From assembly GCF_014212175.1 (NCBI RefSeq), contig NZ_JACJVR010000031.1, positions 62,001 through 126,000 on the forward strand: DNA of 64,000 nt, given 5' to 3'. Within the stretch, counting starts at the first letter, position 1. Each line of letters opens with the position of its first letter. The notes beneath the pieces are model-generated. The model searched no databases and was not told the DNA's origin. It saw only the letters and a program-made list of their open reading frames with translations. Shown in pieces: positions 44,563 to 52,720 of this stretch. Made by a program: the position numbers and the translations under genes. This DNA comes from Cohnella xylanilytica. Lineage in GTDB: Bacteria > Bacillota > Bacilli > Paenibacillales > Paenibacillaceae.

Positions 44563-45255
44563 TTAACGCATCGAACGTTCGAAATTATCCAAAATGCCGC
44601 GAAGCATGGCGTGCGAATCCGCCGTCCGTCCGAGCTGTTCGCGGATGGCGTCGGCGCTCTGGACGTACGGGGCGTCCGTCAGCTCGTCCGACCATCGCGT
44701 CAGCATCTCCCCGATGCAGGCCGGCGTCGTCTCCAGGTGGAACTGGACTCCAAGCACGTACGGGCCGTAGGCGAAGGCTTGGTTCGCGCAAGCCTCCGAG
44801 GTGGCCAGCGGGACGGCGCCGGGCGGCAGCTCGAACGCGTCTCCGTGCCATTGGTAGGAGTGGAATTCCTCCGGGAGCCCCTCAAGGAGGGGGTGCCGCT
44901 CATGGGTTCGCCGCACCGGGTGGAAGCCGATCTCCTTCCGGCTGCTCCGGTACACCCGGCCGCCGAGCACTTCCGCGAGCAGCTGGCCTCCGAGGCAGAT
45001 GCCGAGCACGCTTTTGCCCGCGATGGCCGCGTTGCGGATGAACCGCTTCTCCCGGACGAGCCAGGGGTTCCCGCTCTCGTCGTACACGCTCATCGGTCCG
45101 CCGAGGATGACGAGCAGATCGAAGGAGTCGATGTCAGGCAATGTTCCTTCGACGGAGGGATCGATCATCGCGACGGAGTGGCCCTTCCGTCGAGCCCATT
45201 CCGCGATCGCGCTCTCGTCGTCGAAGGAGAAATGCTTCAGCAGCACAAGCTTCAT
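44563..45255 (-). CDS. Class I glutamine amidotransferase-like protein
   Basis: The 230-residue protein is a stand-alone class I GATase domain: VILGGPMSVYDE, nucleophile elbow GICLGGQLLAE with Cys, YQWHGDAFELP and GVQFHLETT with the His-x-Glu pair, so the Cys-His-Glu triad is complete. Such proteins, often mis-annotated as GMP synthase, may act as gamma-glutamyl hydrolases or supply ammonia to an unknown partner. No partner gene is adjacent. A good minus-strand promoter lies upstream. Confidence 0.88.
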   Translation of the reverse strand: MKLVLLKHFSFDDESAIAEWARRKGHSVAMIDPSVEGTLPDIDSFDLLVILGGPMSVYDESGNPWLVREKRFIRNAAIAGKSVLGICLGGQLLAEVLGGRVYRSSRKEIGFHPVRRTHERHPLLEGLPEEFHSYQWHGDAFELPPGAVPLATSEACANQAFAYGPYVLGVQFHLETTPACIGEMLTRWSDELTDAPYVQSADAIREQLGRTADSHAMLRGILDNFERSMR

Positions 45256-45334
45256 GCGCTCTTCCCCCCAGAATGGCTGTCCGTCCGGCGTCGCCGTCCG
45301 TTCTCAGCGCACGGTGTTGGTCAATCTGTTGGTC

Positions 45335-45363
45335 ATTTTATCTGCAATTCCGGATTGCGTCAA
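45335..45363 (-). promoter_or_regulatory. Promoter of the glutamine amidotransferase gene
   Basis: On the minus strand TTGACG (45358-45363), a 17-bp spacer and TAAAAT (45335-45340). The spacer contains a GCAAT/ATTGC inverted repeat, and a direct repeat of TTGGTCA (45317-45323 and 45329-45335, plus-strand wording) abuts the -10. Both could be regulatory. Confidence 0.7.
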
Positions 45364-45556
45364 CATATGTGACATAAAGGATCGCGGAACGCCCGTGTTT
45401 CGTAGCGAGAGGTGAATAAACCTGACTTGGCAGGGGGCGGAATAGAAGGAAGAGCCTCCGCAGAGGGAGGCCCGCCGATGTCTTCTATTCATGTCCTCCT
45501 ATTCATGACTTCATGTCGTTCGGAGCCAGTCTCCCCGTTCGATCCAGAAGACAGAC

Positions 45557-47170
45557 TCAAGCACCCGGCGAGGAATCGGACGGGACGGCGGAAGGTGGAC
45601 GCGGCTCTTCCGGCTCCCGGGCGCTTGCGCCCGCCTTCCTCCCGGCGGATAAGCGGAACAGCAGCAGGGAAGCGGCGGCTCCGAGCACGCTTAAGGCGGC
45701 GGATAGCGCCATCGTCGCGTGCATTCCTTCCGCGAACAGGCGGGCCCCCTCGCGGGCGACGAGCTCGCGAACGTCGCCGGGCGCGGAGTTCAGCAGTTCC
45801 CCGCCGATCGCTCCGCTCCGCCACGCCTCGAGCAGCCGCTCCTTCGCTTCGCCGGCCAGCGGCAGCTTGGCGAGCGCGCCGGGAGCGGCTCCTTCGATCT
45901 GGGACGACAGGACCGTTCCCGCCAAGGCGACGCCGAAGATCGCGCTCACCTGCCGGGTCGTGCTGACGATGCCGGAGGCGGCCCCGGCCCTCTCTGGCGT
46001 CACGGCTCCCATAACGGCGTTCGTGGCGGAGGTGCCGGCCATCGAGATGCCGAACCCGAGCAGGACGAGCGCCCAGGCGAAAGAGAGATAGGAATCGCCG
46101 GGATCGGGCAGCGTCAGTCCGGCGAGAGCTGCCGCGATCGCGACGAGGCTGGCCGGAATGACGAGGCGCGGAGCCAGCTTCGCGGACCAGGAGCTGCCCA
46201 GGAACGAGAAGACCATGATGCTCGCCGTGAGCGAGAGGAAGCGAACGCCCGTCTCGACCGGCGACAGTCCTTCCGCGCTCTGCCAGAACATCGTGAGTTG
46301 GAACAAGATGGCGTAGAGCCCCAGGAAGCCGAGGAAGTTGACGATCGCCGCCGCCGTCACCACCGGGTTGCGGAACAGCCGCAGCGGGAACATCGGCTGC
46401 TTCGCCCGGAGCTCCCAGACCAGGAACGCGACAAGCGCGACGCCGGAAGCGGCGAGCGAGCCGGCAATCTCCGGGGAGCCCCAGCCGCGCGAATGCCCTT
46501 CGATTAGCGCGAAGGCCAGCAGTCCGATGAAGGCGAGGAAGCCGATCTGTCCCGGCGCGTCGAGCTTGCGGGCCTGCCGGGGCGCGGCCGGAGCCTTCGC
46601 GGCGAGCAAGAGGGCGGCGACGACGATCCCTACCGGCACGTTGATCCAGAAGATGCTCTCCCAGCCGTAAGCCTCGACGAGCCAGCCTCCGAGCACGGGG
46701 CCGGCCGCCAGCGCCAACCCGCCGACGGAAGCCCAGATGCCGATCGCCTTGGCCCGTTCGGCCGGCTCCGGGTACATGCCGCGGATCATGGCCAGCGACA
46801 CGGGGATGAGAATGGCGCCGAACGCGCCCTGCACGGCCCTGCCGGCCAGCAGCCATTCGATGCTGCCCGAGAGGGCGCAGACGGCCGAGCAGGCGGTGAA
46901 GCCGATCAGCCCGGTCAGGAACAGAGGGCGGTGGCCGACGGAGTCGCCGACCGTTCCGGCCGCCATCTGAAGGCAGCCGAAGGCGAGGACATAGGCGTCG
47001 ACGACCCACTGCAAGCCCCGAAGCCCGGTTCCGAGGCTCGATTGGATGTCGGGCAGCGCGACGTTGACGATGGTCCCGTCCAGATACACGACGAACAGCC
47101 CGAGCGTGATCAGGAGCAGATGGAGGCCTCGCCGGCGGGAGGCCAAGGCGGGATGAACGGCAGAGTTCAA
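45557..47170 (-). CDS. DHA2-family (14-TM) MFS drug efflux transporter
   Basis: The 537-residue protein has fourteen membrane helices and DHA2 signatures: FVVYLDGTIVNVALPDIQ in helix 1, GDSVGHRPLF (motif A) and VLGGWLVEAYGWESIFWINV (motif C region). The start is TTG 47170 behind AAGGAGG. It is divergent from a LysR-type regulator, which probably controls it. Proton-driven drug export is the likely role; the substrate is unknown. Confidence 0.92.
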   Translation of the reverse strand: MNSAVHPALASRRRGLHLLLITLGLFVVYLDGTIVNVALPDIQSSLGTGLRGLQWVVDAYVLAFGCLQMAAGTVGDSVGHRPLFLTGLIGFTACSAVCALSGSIEWLLAGRAVQGAFGAILIPVSLAMIRGMYPEPAERAKAIGIWASVGGLALAAGPVLGGWLVEAYGWESIFWINVPVGIVVAALLLAAKAPAAPRQARKLDAPGQIGFLAFIGLLAFALIEGHSRGWGSPEIAGSLAASGVALVAFLVWELRAKQPMFPLRLFRNPVVTAAAIVNFLGFLGLYAILFQLTMFWQSAEGLSPVETGVRFLSLTASIMVFSFLGSSWSAKLAPRLVIPASLVAIAAALAGLTLPDPGDSYLSFAWALVLLGFGISMAGTSATNAVMGAVTPERAGAASGIVSTTRQVSAIFGVALAGTVLSSQIEGAAPGALAKLPLAGEAKERLLEAWRSGAIGGELLNSAPGDVRELVAREGARLFAEGMHATMALSAALSVLGAAASLLLFRLSAGRKAGASAREPEEPRPPSAVPSDSSPGA

Positions 47171-47243
47171 ACGAATTCCTCCTTCGATTCGGATGTGCCG
47201 GGCCGGGCGATGCCGGCCGGTTCCGTCGAACTCATTGTAGAAT

Positions 47244-47272
47244 TTGACAATGCATAACGTCTAATTTATTGT
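47244..47272 (+). promoter_or_regulatory. Promoter of the LysR-type regulator
   Basis: TTGACA (47244-47249), 17 bp, TATTGT (47267-47272) in the AT-rich divergent region between the DHA2 and lysR genes. The LysR protein would be expected to bind here. Confidence 0.65.
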
Positions 47273-47328
47273 TTTCATATATATCATGCACGAGATTAAT
47301 CAATTATTAGGAAAAGGGTGGGAGCGTT

Positions 47329-48216
47329 ATGGAGCTGAACCAGTTGGAGTACTTCCTGACGGTGGCGAGATTGCAGCATGTGACCCGCGCGGCGGAGGCT
47401 CTGTCGATTACGCAGCCCGCGCTCAGCCATTCGATCGCCAAGCTCGAGGAGGAGCTCGGGGTGCAGCTGTTCGAGCGAAGCGGCCGCAACGTTCAATTGA
47501 ACCGTTATGGCGAGCTGTTCGCGAGGCGGGTGGAGCGGGTCGTGCAGGAGATCGACAAGGGCAAGCAGGAGATCGAGGAGCTGACGAACCCCGAATCCGG
47601 CGTCGTGTCGCTGGCCTTCCTGAACGTCCTCGGCACCCGGCTCATCCCTAGCCTGGTCAAGGAGTTCAAGCGGGAACGCCCGAACGTCCGCTTCGAGCTC
47701 CAGCAAGGAACGGGGACGTTCATCCGGAGCCAGCTGGAGACGGGGGCGTGCGATCTGATCATCACGTCGGCCTGTTCCGGAGACGTCTCGGGCGCCTGGA
47801 CGCCTTTCCATACCTACAGGCTCGACGTCGTCGTGCCCAAGGGGCATGCATGGAGCGGGAGGAAGGAGGTCGAGCTGAGGGAGCTGGCGGAAGAACCGTA
47901 TATCGGGCTCAAAAACCAGTGCGGCCTCAAAACGTCCATCGAGGAGATGCTGGAGAAGGCGGACGTGGCGCCGCATGCGCTATACGAAGCGGAGGATCTG
48001 CCGACGGTGGCCGGGTTCGTCTCGGCCGGGCTGGGCGTCTCTCTGCTGCCGCGGGCCGAAGGACTGGCGCTGGAAGGCGTATGCTGGGTTCCGCTTCGGG
48101 ATCCCGGCAACGAGTTCGAGGTCGGCATCGAATGGAAGGAGAAGCGCTACTTGTCCCCGGCGGCCAAGGCGTTCCGCGAATTCGTCGCGGGAAGGCGCTT
48201 CGCGTCCGTCGTCTGA
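47329..48216 (+). CDS. LysR-family regulator, divergent from the efflux gene
   Basis: The 295-residue protein has the LysR helix-turn-helix (RAAEALSITQPALSHSIAKL) and a periplasmic-binding-type effector domain (about 90-290). Such regulators normally act on the divergent neighbour, here the DHA2 transporter, with an inducer that may be the exported compound. The start follows a GGGTGGGAG-like site at a spacing of five. Confidence 0.93.
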   Translation: MELNQLEYFLTVARLQHVTRAAEALSITQPALSHSIAKLEEELGVQLFERSGRNVQLNRYGELFARRVERVVQEIDKGKQEIEELTNPESGVVSLAFLNVLGTRLIPSLVKEFKRERPNVRFELQQGTGTFIRSQLETGACDLIITSACSGDVSGAWTPFHTYRLDVVVPKGHAWSGRKEVELRELAEEPYIGLKNQCGLKTSIEEMLEKADVAPHALYEAEDLPTVAGFVSAGLGVSLLPRAEGLALEGVCWVPLRDPGNEFEVGIEWKEKRYLSPAAKAFREFVAGRRFASVV

Positions 48217-48239
48217 GGAGAGAATTTTTGCCGCGTGCA

Positions 48240-48254
48240 TGATAATTGTTCTCA
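48240..48254. promoter_or_regulatory. Fur-box-like sequence with no obvious target gene
   Basis: TGATAATTGTTCTCA matches 12 of the 14 specified positions of the 7-1-7 Fur consensus (TGATAATnATTATCA). It lies between the convergent lysR and DUF1540 genes. A CATAAT box at 48263 could be a -10 for a short plus-strand transcript. Confidence 0.35.
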
Positions 48255-48310
48255 ATAGCGGGCATAATGCAGGAAGAAGCGGCATGGGGAAAAAAGAGAG
48301 AAAGAAAAAG

Positions 48311-48332
48311 AACGGCTCTGCGGCGAGCCGTT
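48311..48332 (-). terminator. Terminator of the DUF1540 gene
   Basis: An 8-bp stem AACGGCTC/GAGCCGTT with a 6-base loop; on the minus strand the tail is CTTTTTCTTTC. Confidence 0.75.
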
Positions 48333-48359
48333 CCCGAAGCCTGCTTTTTTCCCCTGCGG

Positions 48360-48515
48360 TCAGATCTTCGGTTCGAACGTCTTGCAGTCGGTCTCCTCCG
48401 AGTTGCGGGCTTCCGTCCCCCGGTTGTTGACCACGTAGATCGAAGTGGCGGCGCACTTGTTGCCCGTCGCCCAATACTTGCACGAATTCACTTCGCACAG
48501 CACGTCCTTGGCCAT
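48360..48515 (-). CDS. DUF1540 cysteine-rich small protein (51 aa)
   Basis: The 51-residue product carries the DUF1540 pattern of four spaced cysteines (CEVNSCKYW, NKCAATSIYV, ETDCKTF). These proteins are common in spore-forming Firmicutes and the cysteines probably bind a metal; the function is unknown. A GGAGGTGAACGCG ribosome binding site precedes the ATG, and a terminator follows. It is monocistronic. Confidence 0.88.
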   Translation of the reverse strand: MAKDVLCEVNSCKYWATGNKCAATSIYVVNNRGTEARNSEETDCKTFEPKI

Positions 48516-48616
48516 CGCGTTCACCTCCCTCCCTCTCCTTAGAATGGGTGAATCGCCGGCCGTTCATACGTCGCGCCCGCACCGGAACGCCGTTTCGGTG
48601 CTTGTCGCCGTTCGTG

Positions 48617-48622
48617 TATAAT
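48617..48622 (+). promoter_or_regulatory. -10 box of purT
   Basis: A consensus TATAAT lies 39 bp before the purT ATG; the -35 region 17 bp upstream (TTCGGT) is poor. A hairpin (GCACCGGAA / TTTCGGTGC) lies over that -35 region. Confidence 0.5.
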
Positions 48623-48661
48623 GGAGCCTATACAAGAAGATCGAAATAGACGGAGGCGGAC

Positions 48662-49822
48662 ATGTTCCAGACGAAGAAGCTCATGCTGCTCGGTTCGGGA
48701 GAATTGGGCAAGGAAGTCGTCATCGAAGCGCAGAGACTCGGGGTCGAGACCGTCGCGGTCGACCGCTACGAAGGAGCTCCGGCCATGCACGTGGCCGATC
48801 GCAGCTACGTGATCGACATGCTCGACAGACAGGCCCTGCGGGAGCTCGTCGAGAAGGAGAAGCCGGACCTCATCGTGCCGGAGATCGAGGCGATCGCGAC
48901 CGCCGAGCTCGTGAAGCTGGAAGAGGAAGGCTTCCGCGTCATCCCGACCGCCCGCGCGGCGCGGCTGACGATGGACCGCGAGGGCATCCGCCGGCTCGCG
49001 GCCGAGACGCTCGGGCTTCCGACGGCGAAGTACCGGTTCGCGGACACGTACGGGCAGTTCGCGGACGCCGCGCGGGAGATGGGCTTCCCCTGCGTCGTGA
49101 AGCCGCTTATGAGCTCCTCCGGCAAAGGCCAGAGCGTCTGCCGGTCGGAGGAGGAGCTGCCGAGGAGCTGGCAGATCGCGATGGAAGGCGGCCGGGTGCA
49201 GCAGGGGCGCGTCATCGTCGAGGAATTCATCCGCTTCGAGTCCGAGATTACGCTGCTCACCGTCCGTTCCGTTCACGGCACGCAATTCTGCCCGCCGATC
49301 GGGCACATTCAGAAGGACGGCGACTATATCGAGTCGTGGCAGCCTCACGCGATGACGGAAGCTCAGCTCGAAGAAGCGAAGCGGATCGCACGCGTCATTA
49401 CGGACGAGCTGGGCGGGGCCGGTCTCTTCGGCGTCGAGCTGTTCCTCTCCGGCGACAAGGTATACTTCAGCGAAGTGTCGCCGCGTCCTCACGATACGGG
49501 GCTCGTCACGCTCGCCAGCCAGAACCTGTCGGAGTTCGCCCTCCACGTCCGGGCGATTCTCGGCCTGCCGATCCCGGAGATCAAGCTCGTGTCGCCCGGA
49601 GCGAGCCGCCCGCTCAAGGCGGACGCCGAATGGTCGTCCTACCGGCTGCTCGGCGCGGAAGAGGCGCTGGCTCTTCCGGACGCGCAGCTGCGCGTCTTCG
49701 GCAAGCCGGTGACCAAGCCGGGGCGCCGGATGGCCGTCGCGCTTGCCGCGGCCGACACCGTGGAAGAGGCGCGCCGCGTCGCCGCGGAGGCTCTCTCCAA
49801 GCTGAAGCTGGAGGGTGAGTGA
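48662..49822 (+). CDS. purT: Formate-dependent phosphoribosylglycinamide formyltransferase
   Basis: The 386-residue protein is an ATP-grasp enzyme (E. coli PurT 392): [18 protein letters not shown] at the start, [13 protein letters not shown] in the ATP-binding lid, [18 protein letters not shown], and [20 protein letters not shown] with the metal-binding Glu and the conserved PHDTG. It makes formyl-GAR from formate, ATP and GAR in purine synthesis, bypassing folate. It stands apart from any pur operon. A GGAGGCGGAC site precedes the ATG. Confidence 0.96.
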   Translation: MFQTKKLMLLGSGELGKEVVIEAQRLGVETVAVDRYEGAPAMHVADRSYVIDMLDRQALRELVEKEKPDLIVPEIEAIATAELVKLEEEGFRVIPTARAARLTMDREGIRRLAAETLGLPTAKYRFADTYGQFADAAREMGFPCVVKPLMSSSGKGQSVCRSEEELPRSWQIAMEGGRVQQGRVIVEEFIRFESEITLLTVRSVHGTQFCPPIGHIQKDGDYIESWQPHAMTEAQLEEAKRIARVITDELGGAGLFGVELFLSGDKVYFSEVSPRPHDTGLVTLASQNLSEFALHVRAILGLPIPEIKLVSPGASRPLKADAEWSSYRLLGAEEALALPDAQLRVFGKPVTKPGRRMAVALAAADTVEEARRVAAEALSKLKLEGE

Positions 49823-49838
49823 CGAAGGATTCGGTTCG

Positions 49839-49868
49839 TTGACAACCGAAGAAGGCGTGTTCAATAAT
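49839..49868 (+). promoter_or_regulatory. Promoter of the Rrf2-type regulator
   Basis: TTGACA (49839-49844) and AATAAT (49863-49868) are 18 bp apart, just after the purT stop, so the regulator can be transcribed independently. Confidence 0.55.
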
Positions 49869-49901
49869 AGGAGAACACCGAAGACGAAGGAGGCGCCGAC
49901 G

Positions 49902-50321
49902 ATGGCGATCAACACCAAATTGTCCGTCGCGGCTCACATTCTATCGCTGATCGGGATGAATCCCGACGAGCGGTTGACCTCCGAGATCATCGCCGGAAGC
50001 GTCAATACGAACCCGGTCGTCATTCGCCGGATTATGGGGATGCTCAGCCGGGCCGGCCTCGTCCGCACGAGCCCCGGCGTGCCGGGAGCGGTCTTGGCCC
50101 GCGGCCTTGGCGAGATTACGCTGCTCGACGTCTACCGTGCCGTGCAGGCGGACGAAGAGCTGTTCGCGATCCACGACAATCCGAACCCGGACTGCCCGGT
50201 GGGGCGGAACATTCAAGGCGCGCTCGACACGGCGTTCTCGCGGGCGCAGAGGGCGATGGAAGCGGAGCTCGGCGAAGTGACGATGGAACAAGTCGGCCTG
50301 GAGATCGCGCGAGGCTGCTAG
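49902..50321 (+). CDS. Rrf2-family regulator (YwnA-like)
   Basis: The 139-residue protein has the Rrf2 winged helix (SEIIAGSVNTNPVVIRRIMG and the wing LVRTSPGVPGAVLARGLGEI) and dimer helix. The ligand region has only one central Cys (NPDCPVG), unlike the three-Cys cluster-binding IscR/NsrR types, so it is closer to YwnA-like members that sense redox or small thiols. An AAGGAGGCGCC site precedes ATG 49902; longer in-frame starts are not supported. A terminator follows. Confidence 0.9.
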   Translation: MAINTKLSVAAHILSLIGMNPDERLTSEIIAGSVNTNPVVIRRIMGMLSRAGLVRTSPGVPGAVLARGLGEITLLDVYRAVQADEELFAIHDNPNPDCPVGRNIQGALDTAFSRAQRAMEAELGEVTMEQVGLEIARGC

Positions 50322-50354
50322 CCGCCGATGACGGCATCGAGATGGACGATATAG

Positions 50355-50412
50355 AGCGTTCGGAACGTACGGAGAGTCCGGTTAGCGGCTCCGGGTTCCG
50401 GACGCTTTTTTT
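50355..50412 (+). terminator. Terminator of the Rrf2-type gene
   Basis: A 12-bp outer stem (AGCGTTCGGAAC / GTTCCGGACGCT, one wobble) encloses a second GC-rich stem-loop and is followed by seven T residues. Confidence 0.8.
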
Positions 50413-50487
50413 CACATGCAGGCCGTTCGAAGTTTCTTCGATGACTGGCTAACTCACGTACAGGTGTGTTATCCGGTCTTAGAGTGG

Positions 50488-50673
50488 CTAACGAATCGAG
50501 GAGACGCTATTTGGCCCCAAATAGAAGATTTTCTATTCTAACGAATCGTATAGACTCTATTTCGCGCTGGAAGCCCATTTTTCACCCGAGCGGCCCCAAA
50601 TAAGATCGCTGGGATTCGTTAGAGTTTTCAAAATGGGCTTTTGAAGCTATATAGCGACTCTGGAGTTCGTTAG
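50488..50673. repeat. Palindromic cluster of CTAACGAA repeats
   Basis: CTAACGAATCG occurs at 50488 and 50538 (50-bp spacing). Inverted copies ending TTCGTTAG are at 50614-50622 and 50665-50673 (51-bp spacing), symmetric about 50580. A separate inverted pair AAGCCCATTTT/AAAATGGGCTT is at 50571 and 50630, and GGCCCCAAATA is repeated directly at 50513 and 50592. The rest of the 50322-50820 gap has no gene apart from the upstream terminator. The origin is unknown; it resembles a dispersed intergenic repeat. Confidence 0.72.
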
Positions 50674-50820
50674 AGAACCTCCATCCCCCTAGTCTGTTAA
50701 CGAAAGGGTCTTTTGCAGTGTTTTGTTGAACGCAGGTAGTCAACCGTCCACTCTTCCGCTGTGCGAATGACATATGAATAGGGCAGATGCAGCGTCGAGG
50801 ACGAAGGAGGGGCGGGCTGG

Positions 50821-51783
50821 ATGAAGGATTCGGGGAACGGGACCTCGGCTCCGCGGAGACGACGCAAGCCGCCGCGCCGAAGAGGCGGAACGGCGCGGAA
50901 GCGCCGCTCTTCCGGGCGCGCCGCGCTTCGCCGGCGGAGGAACGGCCGCCCGAGAAGCGCCTGCGCGCCCGCGAAGCGGCGGGTCGCGGCGGGCCGCCGA
51001 CCTTCGGGACGTCCCGGCCCGCCTGGACCTCCCGGGCCGCCCGGGCCGCCCGGACCTCCGGGCCCGATGGGGCCTCCCGGGTTCCCGGGGGCGTACGGCG
51101 AAGCCGGTCCCGGAGGCATGCGGGGGCGCGAAGAGGGGCGGGAGTATCAAGGTCCTCCAGGTCCGGCGGGTCCGGAAGGGGCCCGAGGAGCTCTAGGGTT
51201 TCCCTTCTCTTCGGGATCTCAGGGCTCGCAAGGCGAGCCCGGTTCCCAAGGTCCGCAAGGCGCACAAGGCCCGCAAGGCGTACAAGGCTCGCAAGGCCCG
51301 GAAGGTCCGCAAGGTCCTCAAGGCCAGCCGGGCCTCCCGGGGGCGCAAGGCATCCCCGGATCTCAAGGCGCTCCGGGACCGCAAGGTCCTCAAGGTGTTC
51401 AAGGTCTTGAAGGCCCTGAAGGCCCTAAAGGCCCTGAAGGTCCCCAAGGGCCGCCGGGCACGGTCTTCGTCCCCGGCGTGATCGTCACCCCGGCCGTGAA
51501 CCGCTACTTCTACGTCCCCGAGTCCGACCTGGACCTCTCCGCTCCGGTCGCGATTCCGGCCGCCTTGTTCACGACCGACGAAGGAGCTCCGGCCGCGAGC
51601 TTCGAGGGACTGGGCCCGAACGGGTACCGGGACTTGTACATCAACGGCATTCTGCAGCCCGGCGGCCTATACGGAGTCGAGCCGGAAGCTCTTACGATCG
51701 ATGCCGGGGGCGGCGCGGTTTATGCCGGCACTCCCATTATACTGGCCGTGGTCCGGTGGACCGCCGAGGTCGTTCCTTCGTAA
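50821..51783 (+). CDS. Collagen-like Gly-X-Y protein with Arg-rich head and DUF4183 tail
   Basis: The 320-residue protein has a strongly basic head (about 1-62, many Arg). A collagen-like Gly-X-Y segment follows (about 63-215, with one non-repeat island around GFPFSSGSQ), then a DUF4183 domain ([38 protein letters not shown]-like end). Bacilli use such collagen-like proteins on the exosporium or cell surface, and the tail is likely a trimerising or attachment module. There is no signal peptide, as is usual for spore surface proteins made in the mother cell. An AAGGAGGGGCGGG site precedes the ATG; CATATGAATA upstream is a weak candidate for a sporulation -10. A second DUF4183 gene follows. Confidence 0.9.
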   Translation: MKDSGNGTSAPRRRRKPPRRRGGTARKRRSSGRAALRRRRNGRPRSACAPAKRRVAAGRRPSGRPGPPGPPGPPGPPGPPGPMGPPGFPGAYGEAGPGGMRGREEGREYQGPPGPAGPEGARGALGFPFSSGSQGSQGEPGSQGPQGAQGPQGVQGSQGPEGPQGPQGQPGLPGAQGIPGSQGAPGPQGPQGVQGLEGPEGPKGPEGPQGPPGTVFVPGVIVTPAVNRYFYVPESDLDLSAPVAIPAALFTTDEGAPAASFEGLGPNGYRDLYINGILQPGGLYGVEPEALTIDAGGGAVYAGTPIILAVVRWTAEVVPS

Positions 51784-51855
51784 TTTTTGCAGATAAGCCC
51801 TCTCGGGTGCGGGGATCGGTGAATCTACTGATTCCAGAGAGAGGGGGTGACCATT

Positions 51856-52140
51856 ATGCCTATCGTGCAACCCTATATCAACGGCAGGAGATTCGCCGCC
51901 ACCATGGGCGCAGGGACGGGCACCGGAGCTACGTTCGCGATCGCGGCCACGGCGTTCACCACCGATGCCGGCATTGCCGCGACCGCTTTTCCGGCGGCGT
52001 ACGCCTACTACAATTTTTACATTAACGGAATCCTGCAGACGGGCGACACGTCGACCGTTACGACGACGACTCTCACGATCCCCGGAGGAGACGCCCTCGA
52101 TCCCGGAACGACGATCATCGTCGAGTTCATCGTCACCTGA
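51856..52140 (+). CDS. DUF4183 domain protein
   Basis: The 94-residue protein is a single DUF4183-like domain (ATAFTTDAGIAATAFP, YNFYINGILQTGD, LTIPGGDALDPGTTIIVEF), rich in Thr and Ala. It shares YxNxYINGILQ wording with the tail of the collagen-like protein 72 bp upstream, so the two probably act together on the spore or cell surface. ATG 51856 has a GAGGGGGTG site; GTG 51847 lies within that site and is not preferred. Confidence 0.82.
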   Translation: MPIVQPYINGRRFAATMGAGTGTGATFAIAATAFTTDAGIAATAFPAAYAYYNFYINGILQTGDTSTVTTTTLTIPGGDALDPGTTIIVEFIVT

Positions 52141-52158
52141 ACTAGAGTCGTACAAGCT

Positions 52159-52185
52159 AGCCGGTGCCTGAGAGCCGGCTTTTTT
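52159..52185 (+). terminator. Terminator of the collagen/DUF4183 unit
   Basis: AGCCGG and CCGGCT arms, a 10-base loop and a TTTTTT tail 18 bp after the DUF4183 stop. Confidence 0.78.
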
Positions 52186-52219
52186 CTTGACGGGAACCGG
52201 TAAGCGTTCGAGCCGCCCT

Positions 52220-52237
52220 TTCAGAAATTGTTCAGCG
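52220..52237 (+). repeat. 18-bp sequence identical to 15223-15240, upstream of hxlR
   Basis: TTCAGAAATTGTTCAGCG with the TTCAG direct repeat at an 11-bp period lies about 55 bp before the HxlR-type gene, a position suited to an activator site in that promoter. Confidence 0.55.
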
Positions 52238-52291
52238 TTGCATGATAGAAATAGAGGGGAAGTAAAAGGCAGTAAAATCGTGGAGGGCATT

Positions 52292-52672
52292 ATGGATACT
52301 CAAGTTAACCAGCCGGGGTTCGCCGGACTGCGGACGGGCGACTCCGTCGAGACGACCGTTCACATCGTAGGCGGGAAGTGGAAGGGCGTCATCCTCTACC
52401 ATCTGATCGAAGGGGAGCTCCGGTTCAACCAGATCCGCAGGCGGATTCCGGGCATCACCCAGAGAATGCTGACCCTTCAGCTTCGCGATCTGGAGAAAAG
52501 CGGAGTGCTGGACCGGGTCGTCTACCAGGAGACTCCGCCCCGCGTCGGCTACCGCCTGAATGCGCTCGGGCGCACCTTGATTCCGCTTATCACGATGATG
52601 AAGGAGTGGGGAGACAGCTATCGCGGGCAGCTCTCGGCGGAGCCGATCCAACCGTCCGTCCTCGTCGAATGA
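52292..52672 (+). CDS. HxlR-family regulator
   Basis: The 126-residue protein is an HxlR/DUF24 winged-helix regulator: HIVGGKWKGVILYHL, RFNQIRRRIPGITQRML and the wing VYQETPPRVGYRLNALG. Many members sense aldehydes or redox stress through an N-terminal Cys; none is visible here, so the signal is unknown. ATG 52292 has a TGGAGGG site. It ends 48 bp from the convergent response regulator gene. Confidence 0.93.
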   Translation: MDTQVNQPGFAGLRTGDSVETTVHIVGGKWKGVILYHLIEGELRFNQIRRRIPGITQRMLTLQLRDLEKSGVLDRVVYQETPPRVGYRLNALGRTLIPLITMMKEWGDSYRGQLSAEPIQPSVLVE

Positions 52673-52720
52673 CGAAGCGCGCGGACCGAATCGCTTGCCT
52701 GCGCCTCTCGCGGCATTCGC

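Noticed and set aside
45412-45966. Plus-strand frame starting MNKPDLAGGG
   Set aside because: It runs antisense into the DHA2 transporter and becomes Arg/Pro-rich nonsense; only its first codons lie in intergenic DNA.
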